A stretch of 64,000 nucleotides of DNA from Rhizobium sp. BK313 (GCF_014193655.1 NZ_JACHZQ010000002.1:62001-126000), one strand, 5' to 3'. Shown: positions 1-9,613, counted from the stretch's first letter. Notes: generated by a model from the sequence alone, not told the origin. Translations and numbers: made by a program.

Positions 1-658
1 TGGTGCGGCCGTCTTCGGCTGCGACATCCTCGATGCGGAGGATGGTCTGCACGATAATATCACCCTGTCCAGGATCGATCTTCTCGACCGGCGTGCCGCG
101 GCCGGCTGGATATCATCCATCGAGGAACGGACGGGCCGCGGCATCGATATCCTCGTCTGCAACGCCGGCGGTGTCGCCGGCCAGGCGGAAAAGCCCCTGG
201 AAGACGTCACCGACGAGGATTGGGATCGGATCATCGCTATCAATCTGGGGGCGGCATTTGCCCTCTGCCGCGCGGTTGCCCCGGGCATGAAACGGCAGGG
301 ATCGGGCGCGATCGTCACGATCACCTCTGGTGCTGCCCTGCAGGCGTCGCTGACCGGCGTGCAGGCCTATTGCTCTGCAAAACACGCGGTCCTCGGCCTG
401 ACCCGCCAATTGGCCCACGAGCTTGGGCCGCATGGCATCCGCGTCAACAGCGTGGCGCCGGGTTTCGTGCGCACCAATGCTGCGACAGAACGTCAGTGGG
501 CCTCTTACAGCGCTGACCGCCAGCGCGAGATTGTGCAGAATATCGCCTTAAAACGCCTGGGAACGGCTGACGAGATCGCCAAGGCTGTCTTGTTCTTCGC
601 CTCGGATCTCGCCAGCTTCGTCAACGGGCAGGTGCTGCCCGTCGATGGCGGAAAATGA
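1..658 (+). CDS. SDR family NAD(P)-dependent oxidoreductase (5' end outside window)
   Basis: This is the C-terminal ~218 residues of a short-chain dehydrogenase/reductase. The open frame runs from base 2 and has no start codon before the window edge, so the Rossmann glycine motif is missing only because of the cut. Visible family marks are the NAG motif (LVCNAGG), the catalytic Ser in TSGAA, the Tyr-x-x-x-Lys pair in YCSAK, the PGFV segment after the active site and the C-terminal VDGG. SDRs oxidise or reduce hydroxyl/keto groups with NAD(P)(H); the substrate cannot be read from this fragment. The deacetylase follows 27 bases downstream on the same strand, suggesting a shared transcript with it and the gamma-glutamyltransferase. 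Family assignment is firm; specificity is unknown. Confidence 0.9.
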   Translation, partial: GAAVFGCDILDAEDGLHDNITLSRIDLLDRRAAAGWISSIEERTGRGIDILVCNAGGVAGQAEKPLEDVTDEDWDRIIAINLGAAFALCRAVAPGMKRQGSGAIVTITSGAALQASLTGVQAYCSAKHAVLGLTRQLAHELGPHGIRVNSVAPGFVRTNAATERQWASYSADRQREIVQNIALKRLGTADEIAKAVLFFASDLASFVNGQVLPVDGGK

Positions 659-685
659 AGTCTTTATCGAGAAGGATCAGGTCTG

Positions 686-1585
686 ATGAGCAATGAGATG
701 GATGCGGCACGCGAGCCGTGGCAATGGGAAGAGGCGCACTGGCGCAAGCTGGTGAACCAGACGCGGGCCGGCCGGCGCTTGGCGCCTTCGGACTGGAAAG
801 ACGGTGCGCGTTGCGCCGTCGCGCTTTCCTTTGATTCCGACCATGAAACCAACGAGCTGCGCGAAGGCGGAAAATCCATCGGCCGCATGTCCTGGGGTCA
901 ATACGGCAACCGCGTCGGCGTCCCGCGCCTTCTTGAGCTGCTGAAGCGCCATGATGTCAAGGCGAGCTTCTATGTTCCCGCCGTGGCCGCCCTTCTGCAT
1001 CCGGACGAGCAGCGCCGGGTCGTCGCCGAAGGCCATGAAATCGGCATTCACGGCTGGATTCACGAATTGAACTCGGTCCTGCCCTACGAGGCCGAACGCG
1101 AGTTGATGTTCCGCTCGACGGATACGCTCGAAAAGATCACCGGCCTACGTCCGGTGGGCCTCAGAACGCCGTCCTGGGACTTCAGCCCGAATACGCTGAA
1201 GATCGAGACCGAGCTTGGCCTGCTCTACGATTCCTCGCTGATGGCGGATGAGGACTGCTACGAACTGGTCATGGACGGAACCCCGACCGGGATCGTCGAG
1301 GTTCCCGTCGAATGGGTTCGCGACGATGCGGTCTATTTCCTGATGCATCGCTTCCAGTCGCTCAGACCCTACACGCCGCCGAAAGATGTGCTGGACATCT
1401 TCCTGCGCGAATTCGACGCCGCTTACGAGGCCGGCGGCCTGTTCCAGCTCACCATGCATCCGCACATCATCACGGCACGCTCGCGCATCTGGATTCTCGA
1501 AGAGGTCATCCGTCATGCAAAATCGAAGGGCGACGTCTGGTTTGCCACGCACGCCGAAGTCGCGGCGTTCGTCAAGGATCTCTGA
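686..1585 (+). CDS. polysaccharide deacetylase family protein (carbohydrate esterase 4 fold)
   Basis: This 299-residue protein has the NodB/polysaccharide deacetylase fold. The first metal/base motif is SFDSDHE (D50 and D52 region), the two histidines lie in HGWIHE (H122, H126), an RTPSWDFSP segment follows, and a late histidine lies in TMHPH. The long N-terminal part before the first motif and the absence of a signal peptide resemble the cytosolic allantoinase-like PuuE / peptidoglycan deacetylase-like subgroup rather than exported chitin deacetylases. It would therefore hydrolyse a C-N bond in a small amide or acetylated substrate using a divalent metal. It sits between an SDR and a gamma-glutamyltransferase, which suggests catabolism of an N-acyl or gamma-glutamyl compound; that is inference. 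The ATG at 686 follows GAGAAGGATCAGG. Confidence 0.85.
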   Translation: MSNEMDAAREPWQWEEAHWRKLVNQTRAGRRLAPSDWKDGARCAVALSFDSDHETNELREGGKSIGRMSWGQYGNRVGVPRLLELLKRHDVKASFYVPAVAALLHPDEQRRVVAEGHEIGIHGWIHELNSVLPYEAERELMFRSTDTLEKITGLRPVGLRTPSWDFSPNTLKIETELGLLYDSSLMADEDCYELVMDGTPTGIVEVPVEWVRDDAVYFLMHRFQSLRPYTPPKDVLDIFLREFDAAYEAGGLFQLTMHPHIITARSRIWILEEVIRHAKSKGDVWFATHAEVAAFVKDL

Positions 1586-1712
1586 CACCACCTAGTCTGC
1601 GAAAGGCCAAGGCTCGACCAATGCCAAGCCCATGGTCATCTGCCGCCTCCCGGCGTCTGTCCCATAGGATGGGCGCCGCAAGCCCCTGCTTCACTCCACA
1701 AGGGAAGAGACC

Positions 1713-3320
1713 ATGACAGCGGACCGCTCGTCCTATCAGACGCAAAACTGGATCCTGACCAAGCCGTCGGCCAAGGGCAAAAACGGCATCGTCGTCTCGC
1801 AAAGCAGCGACGCGGCCAAAGCAGGCGCAGCCGTGCTCGAGGTCGGCGGCAACGCGGCCGATGCGGCCGTCGCTGCCTGTTTTGCGCTGGCAGCAGTCGA
1901 GCCCTGGAACAGCGGGCTCGGCGGCATAGGTTTCGCCGTCGTCCTGCGAGCCGGTGAAACCCAGGCCAAGGTCGTGGATTTCGGCCCCGTTGCCCCTCAT
2001 CGTGCCGATCCGGCGGACTATCCTCTGACCGGCGCGATGAAGCAGGATCTCTTCACCTGGCCGGAAGTCGAAGGCGACAGGAACATCCATGGTCCCCTCT
2101 CCTTCTGCACGCCGTCGGCAGTCACCGGCTATGCCAAGCTGAAGGAAGCCTTCGGCACAGGGATGCCGGTTGCCGACCTGATGGCTCCGGCTATCGCGCT
2201 TGCCAAACGGGGTCTGCCGCGGGACTGGTACACGACCCTCAAGATCGCCTCATCGGCCTCCGTGCTCAGGCTCTACGAGGAAAGCGCACGCATCTATCTG
2301 CCCAACGGGTTACCCCCGGTGCCACCATATCAAGGCGTTCCCGGCTTCTTCCGGCTCGGCCGGCTCTCCGCAACGCTGGAACGCCTGGCGGAAGCCGGTC
2401 TGGACGACTTCTATCGCGGGGATATCGCTGCCGATCTGTCACAGGACATTGCCAGGATGGGTGGCGTTGTCGATGCGCAAGACCTCGCCGGCTGCCAGGC
2501 CGTGGTTCGGGACGCGCCGACCATCGACTGGCGCGGCACCCATCTCATCCACACGGCCGGAGGGCTGACCGCCGCGCCGACGCTTGCGGATGTCGTCGCG
2601 GGCATGACCGATCATCTTCCGGCGGATGCCGGCCCGGGGGCTGACTGGTTTGCGGGTCTGTCGCGCGTGTTGCGCGGCGCTTACTCAAGTCGTCTCGAGG
2701 GGCTTGGAGCGGCACGCGCTGCCGTCGAACCCGGCGATACCTGCACGACCCACCTTACGGTCGTCGACGGCGACGGCAATCTGGTCACCGTCACCACGAC
2801 GCTGCTGTCGTCGATGGGAAGCCGCGTCGTGCTGCCGTCCACCGGCGTGCTGATGAACAATGGCATGATGTGGTTCGATCCCCGGCCCGATAGCGCCAAT
2901 CCAATCAAACCCGGCGCGCGGCCGCTCTGCAACATGTGTCCCGTGATCGTCACGCCAAGAGATGGCGGCTGGCCGCGCATGGCGGCAGGCGCTTCGGGAG
3001 GACGCCGCATCCTTGCCAGCGTCTACCAGATGCTCGCGTGGACGCTCGATTTCAACATGACCGTGACGGCGGCGGCGCACGCGCCGCGCATCGACGTGTC
3101 CGGTCCCGACGAGACCAGCGCTGACCGGCGATTGCCGGAAGACATCCTTGCCGCCTTGGCGGATGCCGGTCCGCTTTCCGTCATCGAGCACGGCGTGCTG
3201 CCGATCAACTTTGCCTGTCCCAATCTGATCGTTGCGGATCGCCATGGTGCCGAGGGCTGCAGCGACGTCGTCTCTCCGTGGTCTGCCGCCATTGCCACCA
3301 TGCAAAGCGGCGCGACATGA
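1713..3320 (+). CDS. gamma-glutamyltransferase family protein
   Basis: This 535-residue Ntn-hydrolase of the gamma-glutamyltranspeptidase family has the usual single-chain precursor length. Conserved blocks are the N-terminal GGNAADAAVA, the GLGGIGF segment, the autocleavage/nucleophile region TTHLTVVD with the predicted catalytic threonine at residue 346, SSMGSRVV, and TGVLMNNGM. Family members cleave themselves before the threonine and then hydrolyse or transfer gamma-glutamyl groups. No signal peptide is seen, so this copy is probably cytosolic, unlike the periplasmic E. coli enzyme. That fits a catabolic role such as removing a gamma-glutamyl group from an imported compound. A 127-base gap separates it from the deacetylase gene; an RBS-like AAGGGAAGAGACC precedes the ATG. 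Confidence 0.92.
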   Translation: MTADRSSYQTQNWILTKPSAKGKNGIVVSQSSDAAKAGAAVLEVGGNAADAAVAACFALAAVEPWNSGLGGIGFAVVLRAGETQAKVVDFGPVAPHRADPADYPLTGAMKQDLFTWPEVEGDRNIHGPLSFCTPSAVTGYAKLKEAFGTGMPVADLMAPAIALAKRGLPRDWYTTLKIASSASVLRLYEESARIYLPNGLPPVPPYQGVPGFFRLGRLSATLERLAEAGLDDFYRGDIAADLSQDIARMGGVVDAQDLAGCQAVVRDAPTIDWRGTHLIHTAGGLTAAPTLADVVAGMTDHLPADAGPGADWFAGLSRVLRGAYSSRLEGLGAARAAVEPGDTCTTHLTVVDGDGNLVTVTTTLLSSMGSRVVLPSTGVLMNNGMMWFDPRPDSANPIKPGARPLCNMCPVIVTPRDGGWPRMAAGASGGRRILASVYQMLAWTLDFNMTVTAAAHAPRIDVSGPDETSADRRLPEDILAALADAGPLSVIEHGVLPINFACPNLIVADRHGAEGCSDVVSPWSAAIATMQSGAT

Positions 3321-3547
3321 GGTTCAAAACACATCGAGTCTCGAAAAGGCTTGATGGAGTTGTGAGCAACCGCAGAGCAGTTCTGCAATTGCCCGAAATG
3401 AAGAAGCGAACCGGCTGCGGTTGAGGACATTGCCTTGTAGCCATTGGTCACACCAGCTTCTCAGTTGATGGCCTTGAAGGGCCTAGAACCGATACCCCCA
3501 TAGCCGGCCTCGACGCCAGCCCACTCCTCCGGTCGCGCACTTAAAGA

Positions 3548-4402
3548 TTAGCCGAGGGCTCGGTTCCTTTCCCGAACAGCATGGTGGACCGCATCGTTCC
3601 AGCGACGACGTACGACGATCTCGCAATGGTGCGCGAATTGACGGGACTTCGCGACGCGGCGCCCGTCCTGCACGAGCCATTCCGCCAATGGGTTCTGGAA
3701 GACCGCTTCGTCGATGGCATCCGGCCACGCTGGGAGGATGCCGGCGTGCAGTTCGTCACCGATGTGGAGCCCGTCGAACATGCCAAGCTGCGCATGCTCA
3801 ACGGTTCGCATTCGGTGCTCGCCTATCTCGGCTATCTCGCAGGCCACAAGACCGTCGCCGCGGCCGCTTCGGACGAGGCATTCGCTCTTTTCCTTCGACG
3901 CTTCTGGCGTCGGGAGGTGATGCCGGTGCTGGCGGCGCCCGCAGGGCTCGATCTGGAGCATTATTCGAAACAGCTGCTTGAACGCTATCAGAATCCCGCG
4001 ATCCGCCACCTCACCTGGCAAATCGCCATGGACGGATCGCAGAAGCTGCCGCAGCGCATTCTGTCATCGATCAGGGATTGCCTTGCCAAGGGCAGCCCGT
4101 TCCCCTGCCTCGCCGCCGTGGTAGCGGGATGGGTGCGATTTGTCGGAGGATGGGACGAAGCAGGGCAGATGATCGACGTGCGCGATCCCCTGATCGAGCA
4201 GATAAGGAGCCGCCTTGCAAAGACCGGCAGCGATCCGGTTGCCGAAGTACGATCCTTGGCCTCGATCGAAGCCATCTTCGGCACCGATCTGGCAAACAAT
4301 GCGACCTTCATGACCGCCGTGACGGACGCGTACAAGACCCTGCTTACCGAAGGCGCCCGCGGGCTTGTGCAGGCGCTGGGATCTGCTTCCGCCACCGTGT
4401 GA
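3548..4402 (+). pseudogene. truncated mannitol dehydrogenase / fructuronate reductase family gene
   Basis: The frame encodes only the C-terminal ~280 residues of a polyol-specific long-chain dehydrogenase (MtlK/UxuB family, normally about 480-500 residues). The family signature PNSMVDRIVP lies at its very beginning. The helical C-terminal domain then follows with conserved segments such as LRMLNGSHSVLAYLG and KLPQRIL. Homologous coding extends a few codons upstream of the ATG at 3581 (LAEGSVPFPNS), then hits an in-frame TAA at 3542. The NAD-binding Rossmann half is absent from the preceding 220 bases. With uxuA downstream at 8417, the original gene was probably a fructuronate reductase (uxuB-like). 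It is now almost certainly non-functional, although a truncated product could still be made from 3581. Confidence 0.85.
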
Positions 4403-4587
4403 GGCTGGCCCGGCCGTCGAATAGATTAATCGCATCGAGAGCGTCGAGCCCGCGGCCATATGTGGAATCGCGGGTTCTCTTTCGCATGTGCGATTGCATG
4501 TCCATTTTGGCTTCATCCCACGACTGAGGCTTCGGAAGGACTTCTCCGCTCAAGCATCATTTCCTACGAGCAACCCGAAAGATCACG

Positions 4588-4622
4588 TTGACAAAAGCGC
4601 AAAAGGATACTTGTATACTACC
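4588..4622 (+). promoter_or_regulatory. promoter and GTATAC operator candidate of the GntR gene
   Basis: TTGACA at 4588-4593 is followed by TATACT at 4614-4619, a 20-base spacer that is longer than ideal. The -10 overlaps the palindrome GTATAC (4613-4618) inside ACTTGTATACTA. Short TnGTAnACnA-like palindromes are typical operators of GntR/FadR-type repressors, so this may be an autoregulatory site. It lies immediately before the ATG at 4623, which implies a very short leader. It was read by eye only. Confidence 0.4.
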
Positions 4623-5336
4623 ATGTCTCTAACGCCCCACCCCATTGATCGCCGACAGAATGCCGCTCAGCAGATTCACCGGCAGCTGCGTGACTGGATC
4701 ATCACCGGCCAGCTCAAGACCGGTGCCATTCTGTCAGAGCCGCGCCTTGCGGATCTTTTCGGCATCAGCCGCACTCCGATCCGGGAAGCCATGAAGAAAC
4801 TTGAGGAAGAGTCGCTTCTCGACATCTTTCCGCAGGTGGGTTCGATGGTTGCGCCGATCGAGATCGACATCGTCCGGGACAGCCAGTTCATCCGCGAAAC
4901 GCTGGAAGTGCGGACCATAGAGCTCGCAACCGAGAATGTGACGAGCAGCAATATCGCGACGCTTCGCGGCATCATCGAGCGTCAGCGCGTGCTGGTCGAG
5001 GCGAAGGATCCGCATGGCTTCTTCGTTGCCGACGACGAGCTCCACGACACTTTCATGCGCATCGCCGGACGCCCATCCGTATGGTCGCTGCTCACGACGA
5101 CCAATGCGCATCTCAACCGGGTTCGCTACCTGTCGCTCGAAGACCTCTCGTGGCTGCGCATGGTGTTCGAGGAACATTGCGACATCGTCGAGGCGGTCGC
5201 CGCGCACGATGTCGACCGCGCGACCCATTCCATGCGCGATCACCTGCGCTCCGTCCTTGCGGCCGTCGAGCGCGTGGCGATCGCCTATCCCGAATATTTC
5301 AAACAGGAGAACGAAACGGCCAAGTCGCTCTCGTAG
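4623..5336 (+). CDS. GntR family transcriptional regulator (FadR/FCD subfamily)
   Basis: This ~237-residue regulator has an N-terminal GntR winged helix (AAQQIHRQLRDWIITGQL, then LSEPRLADLFGISRTPIREAMKKLEEESLL). An all-helical FCD ligand-binding domain follows, with an acidic/histidine set that usually binds a metal and a carboxylate ligand (DDELHDTFMRIAGR, EEHCDIVEAVAAHD, FMARDHL-like end). The frame is open further upstream to 4488, but the ATG at 4623 begins the family-typical N-terminus. FCD regulators next to uronate or amino-acid transport genes generally repress them until the sugar acid binds. The transporter and uxuA follow directly on the same strand, so it is the likely local controller. 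Confidence 0.9.
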   Translation: MSLTPHPIDRRQNAAQQIHRQLRDWIITGQLKTGAILSEPRLADLFGISRTPIREAMKKLEEESLLDIFPQVGSMVAPIEIDIVRDSQFIRETLEVRTIELATENVTSSNIATLRGIIERQRVLVEAKDPHGFFVADDELHDTFMRIAGRPSVWSLLTTTNAHLNRVRYLSLEDLSWLRMVFEEHCDIVEAVAAHDVDRATHSMRDHLRSVLAAVERVAIAYPEYFKQENETAKSLS

Positions 5337-5383
5337 CGAGTTTCGGTCTTCGGTTCAAAGTGCCCAACTAGGAGGAAAAGCCC

Positions 5384-6235
5384 GTGTCCCGGAAATTCAT
5401 GACCACATTGATTGCCCTTGCCGGTCTGGCAAGCGCGTCGCTCGTCTCGGTCTCTGCACATGCAGACGACGTCCCGTCTGCCCCGGCGGCGGGCGCAAGC
5501 CAACGCATCGACGCCATTCGCATGTCCGGTGTGCTGCGCGTGGCGGTTCTTGCCAATGCCCCCTGGCTGATCGAAAACACGACCGGCTCGGGCGATCAGT
5601 GGACCGGTCCCGCATGGACCCTCGCCAACGACTACGCCAAGCTGCTCGGGGTGACCCTGCAAGCGATACCGGTGTCGCACGAGACCAAGATCCCGGTCCT
5701 GGCGTCCAACCAGGTCGACATGTCGATCACGCCTCTTGCCGAAACGCCCGACCGCGACAAGGTCGTGGACTTCGTACTCTATTCGGCGACCAGCGTCTGC
5801 ATGTTCGGCCGCGTCGACAATCCCAAGTTTGCCGGCGTCAAATCGATCGACGATCTCAACAATCCGAACGTGACGATCGCCTATTTTACCGGCGGCGGCG
5901 AAGAAGGTTGGGTCAAGGACCGCTTCCCCAAGGCGCATCTGCGCGGTGTGACCAGCTCGAGCGCGGTTGCACCGATCGAAGAAATCATGGCGCGTCGCGC
6001 CGACGCTGCACCGATCAATCGCATTCCCTGGGTCGGATTGAACAAGAAGGTAAAGGGGCTCAAGGCGCTTCCGGCGGAGAACAACTGCCAGGACAGCCAG
6101 GAGAAGACCTCCCCCGTCGGCCTTGCCATCGATAAGGGACAGGCTGCCTATCTCGACTGGCTGCGGGCAGTCGCCAAGGCCGAGCAGCCGAAGCTGCAGG
6201 CCGAAGAGGCCAAGATCGTCGAGAACCTGCCCTGA
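5384..6235 (+). CDS. ABC transporter substrate-binding protein (polar amino acid type)
   Basis: This 283-residue periplasmic binding protein starts with GTG at 5384, placed 7 bases after a strong AGGAGG. Residues 1-27 form a signal peptide (basic SRK, hydrophobic core, cleavage near AHA-DD). The mature part is the SBP family 3 fold, with IRMSGVLRVAV at the first strand and VDMSITPLAETPDR in the middle. These proteins capture amino acids or related small carboxylates and hand them to the membrane permeases. It is the first gene of a four-gene transporter operon (5384-8376). Two cysteines, in SVCMFG and ENNCQD, could form a disulphide. Ligand is not predictable; the uronate context makes a sugar acid possible. 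Confidence 0.9.
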   Translation: MSRKFMTTLIALAGLASASLVSVSAHADDVPSAPAAGASQRIDAIRMSGVLRVAVLANAPWLIENTTGSGDQWTGPAWTLANDYAKLLGVTLQAIPVSHETKIPVLASNQVDMSITPLAETPDRDKVVDFVLYSATSVCMFGRVDNPKFAGVKSIDDLNNPNVTIAYFTGGGEEGWVKDRFPKAHLRGVTSSSAVAPIEEIMARRADAAPINRIPWVGLNKKVKGLKALPAENNCQDSQEKTSPVGLAIDKGQAAYLDWLRAVAKAEQPKLQAEEAKIVENLP

Positions 6236-6278
6236 CGGGCCTCTTCCAACTGGTTCGCAGCGGCAATAGGAGCATTGC

Positions 6279-6944
6279 GTGGATTTCGATTTCTCGCCCG
6301 TCCTCGATAGCTGGCAGTATCTGCTGGGAGGATTCGGGGTCACCTTGCTCCTGTCTGCCGCGACGGTCGGCTTCAGTCTTGTTCTCGGCACGGCGGTCGC
6401 GCTCGGGCGGGTCTATGGGCCGGTCTACCTCCGTCTGCCACTGACCTTCTATATCGACAGCATGCGGGCGATCCCCGTGCTGGTCGTGCTGGTCTGGATC
6501 TATTTTGCTCTGCCGATTCTCAGCGGCGTCAATCTGCCGCCGTTCTGGGCGGCAACCGTGGCGCTGTCGGTGCATATCGCCGCCTATGTGGCCGAGATCA
6601 TCCGGGCGGGGATCGAATCCGTTCGTCAGGGGCAGATCCGGGCCGGAAAGGCGCTCGGCATGTCGAGCGCGCAGATCACCCGCAAGATCGTGCTGCCCCA
6701 AGCGCTCATCCGCATGTTGCCCGCCTTCGGCTCCATCATTTCCATCACCATAAAGGATACGGCGATCGCCTCGGTGATTGCCGTGCCGGAACTCATCAAA
6801 CGTTCCGAGACCGTCGCCGGTCAAAGCTATCGGCCCATGGAGGTATTCACGGTCGCAATGGTCGCCTATTTTCTGCTCCTCCTGCCGATCACCCGCATGA
6901 TCGATCTCCTCTATCGCCGTTTTGCGCATCTGGGCCGGTCATGA
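6279..6944 (+). CDS. amino acid ABC transporter permease, first subunit
   Basis: This 221-residue inner-membrane permease of the HisM/GlnP type has about five hydrophobic segments. The cytoplasmic coupling loop (EAA-like) reads IIRAGIESVRQGQIRAGKALG, followed by the family-typical VLPQALIRMLPAFG. It starts with GTG at 6279 after AATAGGAG. Its last bases overlap the start of the next permease by 4 (ATGA), so the two are translationally coupled and probably form the heterodimeric channel. Confidence 0.92.
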   Translation: MDFDFSPVLDSWQYLLGGFGVTLLLSAATVGFSLVLGTAVALGRVYGPVYLRLPLTFYIDSMRAIPVLVVLVWIYFALPILSGVNLPPFWAATVALSVHIAAYVAEIIRAGIESVRQGQIRAGKALGMSSAQITRKIVLPQALIRMLPAFGSIISITIKDTAIASVIAVPELIKRSETVAGQSYRPMEVFTVAMVAYFLLLLPITRMIDLLYRRFAHLGRS

Positions 6945-7600
6945 CCCTGGATTGGAGCGTCATATGGCAATTCCGCCAAGAACTGCTGAGCGGAACCCTC
7001 CTCACCATCGCCTTGACGGCGATCACCATGGTCATCGCGGTGCCGGGCGGCATCCTGCTCGCGCTCATGCGCCTCTCCCCGTCGCGGATTCTCTCGACAC
7101 TGAGCCTTTGCTTTGTGGAATTGTTCCGCAACCTGCCGATCATTCTCGTGGTCTATTGGGCCTTCTACGTGATGCCCGTCCTGCTCAACATAGAATTTTC
7201 GGCCTTCACCACCGGCCTCATCGCGCTCTGCCTCAACGTCTCGGCCTATAATGCGGAAGCCTTTCGCGCCGGCATCAATTCGATCCGCATCGGCCAGACC
7301 AATGCGGGGCTCGCCCTGGGGCTGAGCCGCTGGCAAGTGATGCGCAAGATCATCCTGCCGCAGGCGGCGCGGCGCGTCCTTCCCGTGGTCGCCAGCACCT
7401 GGGTTTCGCTCTTCAAGGATACGTCGCTCGTTTCGGTGATCGCGGTGGGTGAACTGGCACATACCGCGCTGCAGATCCGGTCGCAGACCTTCCGCGTGCT
7501 GGAAGTGTTGACCGCCATGGCCGCCATCTATTGGCTTCTGGGCTATCCCCAGGCCAAATTCGTCGACTGGATCCAGCGCAAATTCGAGGTGAAGGAATGA
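6941..7600 (+). CDS. amino acid ABC transporter permease, second subunit
   Basis: This 219-residue permease is homologous to its upstream neighbour, with the coupling loop [21 protein letters not shown] and [15 protein letters not shown]. It overlaps the upstream gene by ATGA and the ATPase gene downstream by ATGA (7597-7600). Such tight packing indicates one operon and stoichiometric production. It should form the transmembrane pore with the 6279 product. Confidence 0.92.
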   Translation: MTLDWSVIWQFRQELLSGTLLTIALTAITMVIAVPGGILLALMRLSPSRILSTLSLCFVELFRNLPIILVVYWAFYVMPVLLNIEFSAFTTGLIALCLNVSAYNAEAFRAGINSIRIGQTNAGLALGLSRWQVMRKIILPQAARRVLPVVASTWVSLFKDTSLVSVIAVGELAHTALQIRSQTFRVLEVLTAMAAIYWLLGYPQAKFVDWIQRKFEVKE

Positions 7601-8376
7601 ACGCGACAACACAAGCAAAGAACAAGGACGAAGCCGTCGCTCCCATTCTTGTCTATGAGAATGTCCGCAAGCAATATGGCGCTTTCGTCGCCCTCAACGG
7701 CGTCTCCCTAAGAGTGAACGTCCGCGAAGTGCTATGCCTCATCGGGCCATCAGGTTCGGGAAAATCGACCTTGCTGCGCTGTACCAATGCGCTTGAGGCC
7801 ATCGATGGCGGGACGATCTCCTTTGAGGGCCGGCCGCTTCCCAAGCGCGACAGCGAAACGCGCAAGATACGCCAGCGGATGGGCATGGTGTTCCAGAATT
7901 TCGAGCTCTTTCCCCATATGTCGGCGCTCGACAATGTCGCCATGGCGCCGATTACCGTTCTCGGCATGAGGGAAAGCGAGGCACGCGAGCGGGCACGCGC
8001 ATTGCTTTCGAAGGTCAATCTTGCCGACAAGGTCGACAATTTTCCATCTAACCTTTCCGGCGGCCAGCAGCAGCGCGTCGCGATCGCCCGCGCGCTGGCG
8101 ATGGAGCCGGAGGTGATGCTGTTCGACGAGCCGACCTCCGCCCTCGACCCGGAAACGATCGGCGAGGTGCTGAACGTGATGAAGGCGCTCGCCGAGGAAG
8201 GCATGACGATGATCGTCGTCACCCACGAGATGACCTTCGCGCGCCGCGTTGCCGATCGCGTGGTCGTCTTCGAGCGAGGCGCCATCATCGAGGAAGGGTC
8301 GCCAAAGCAGATTTTCGAGAATCCGAAGGCGGGCCGGACACGCGATTTTCTCAGCCATCTCGGCTGGAACGGCTGA
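7597..8376 (+). CDS. amino acid ABC transporter ATP-binding protein
   Basis: This 259-residue GlnQ/HisP-type ATPase has Walker [10 protein letters not shown] at 50-58, the Q-loop in [10 protein letters not shown], signature LSGGQQQ at 153-159, Walker B VMLFDEP at 173-179, and an H-loop histidine in VVTHEM. The frame is open upstream to 7531, but the ATG at 7597 overlaps the permease stop and gives the usual length. It energises the importer encoded by the three preceding genes. Confidence 0.94.
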   Translation: MNATTQAKNKDEAVAPILVYENVRKQYGAFVALNGVSLRVNVREVLCLIGPSGSGKSTLLRCTNALEAIDGGTISFEGRPLPKRDSETRKIRQRMGMVFQNFELFPHMSALDNVAMAPITVLGMRESEARERARALLSKVNLADKVDNFPSNLSGGQQQRVAIARALAMEPEVMLFDEPTSALDPETIGEVLNVMKALAEEGMTMIVVTHEMTFARRVADRVVVFERGAIIEEGSPKQIFENPKAGRTRDFLSHLGWNG

Positions 8377-8416
8377 TAGCGGCAATCACTGACTGAACAT
8401 TCAAGCGAGGACCACA

Positions 8417-9613
8417 ATGGAACAAACCTGGCGTTGGTTCGGGCCGGACGATCCGGTCAAGCTCCACGAAATCCGGCAGGCAGGGGCGACGGGCATCGTC
8501 AGCGCCCTGCATCATATTCGCTATGGCGAGGTCTGGAGCATCGAGGAAATCGAGGCTCGGCAGCGCATCATCGGCGCGGACCCTTCGCTCGGGTTGCGAT
8601 GGAGCGTCGTCGAAAGCCTGCCGGTCGCCGAAGCGATCAAGCTCGGCGAGGGCGACCTGACGCAGCTGTTCGACAACTACCGACAATCGCTTCGCAATCT
8701 GGCGAGCTGCGGCATCACCAACATCTGCTACAACTTCATGGCGATGCTGGACTGGACGCGCACCGAACTTCGTCGCGTTCTCCCCGGCGGAGCGACAGCG
8801 CTACGCTATAACGCCGAGGAAGTGGCTGCATTCGATTGCTATATCCTGCAACGCCCTGACGCCGAGGCCGATCACCGGCCCGACGTGCTGGAACGCGCCA
8901 GGGCATGGATGAAGAAGGCATCTGAGAGCGACAAGCACAATCTCCTTGCGACCATCATGGCCGGCTTGCCCGGCGCATACGAACGCTATGACGTGCCTGG
9001 CATGCGCACCATGCTGAAGCGTTTCGACGGCATCACGCGTGACGACTTGCGAGCGAACTACAAGCGGTTTCTGGAGGAAGTCGTCCCGACCGCAGAAGAG
9101 TTAGGAATCAGGCTTGGCGTCCATCCCGATGATCCGCCATTCGATGTATTCGGTCTCCCGCGAATTGTCTCCACCGCCGCCGACATCGACTTCATCGTTG
9201 GGGCCGTGCCATCGAAAGCCAACGGGATTACCTTCTGCACCGGCGCATTTGGCGCTGGCCCCGCAAACGACGTGCCGGCAATGGCCGAGCGATTTGCGCC
9301 CCATATCCAATTCGCCCACCTGCGCAATGTCCTGAAGGAACCGGATGGATCCTTCATGGAAGCCGACCATCTCGGAGGGGATGTCGACGTGGTCAAGGTC
9401 ATCCGCACGCTGCTTGCGGAACAGGCCCGCCGCAAGGGCGCCGGGGAAGACGACTGGCGTATTCCATTTCGGCCAGATCATGGACACGAGTTGCTTAACG
9501 ATGGCGAACGTGGAACGCATCCGGGTTATCCCATGGTTGGCCGTCTCAAAGGCCTCGCCGAGTTGCGTGGTGTGATGATGGCCGTCTCGGCCATCGACCA
9601 TCAATCGCGCTAA
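8417..9613 (+). CDS. uxuA: mannonate dehydratase
   Basis: This 398-residue protein is recognisable from end to end as UxuA, which dehydrates D-mannonate to 2-keto-3-deoxygluconate in hexuronate catabolism. Family segments include the N-terminal WRWFGPDDPV, ALHHIRYGEVWS, LGVHPDDPP, ITFCTGAFGA with the metal-site cysteine, FAHLRNV, and near the C-terminus FRPDHGHELLND. It starts at ATG 8417 after AAGCGAGGACCACA. It follows the ABC importer by 40 bases, so the cassette may import and process a uronate. Its usual pathway partner, fructuronate reductase, is present only as the truncated gene at 3548-4402, so mannonate would have to come from outside or from another reductase. Confidence 0.95.
   Translation: MEQTWRWFGPDDPVKLHEIRQAGATGIVSALHHIRYGEVWSIEEIEARQRIIGADPSLGLRWSVVESLPVAEAIKLGEGDLTQLFDNYRQSLRNLASCGITNICYNFMAMLDWTRTELRRVLPGGATALRYNAEEVAAFDCYILQRPDAEADHRPDVLERARAWMKKASESDKHNLLATIMAGLPGAYERYDVPGMRTMLKRFDGITRDDLRANYKRFLEEVVPTAEELGIRLGVHPDDPPFDVFGLPRIVSTAADIDFIVGAVPSKANGITFCTGAFGAGPANDVPAMAERFAPHIQFAHLRNVLKEPDGSFMEADHLGGDVDVVKVIRTLLAEQARRKGAGEDDWRIPFRPDHGHELLNDGERGTHPGYPMVGRLKGLAELRGVMMAVSAIDHQSR

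Noticed and set aside
1312..1716. Alternative frames inside the deacetylase and before the gamma-glutamyltransferase
   Set aside because: Arg/Ala/His-rich shadow translation of a well-supported gene; the gap 1586-1712 shows no independent gene.
5014..6391. Long alternative frames across the GntR and binding-protein genes on both strands
   Set aside because: No family features; they cross the boundaries of well-supported genes with proper starts.
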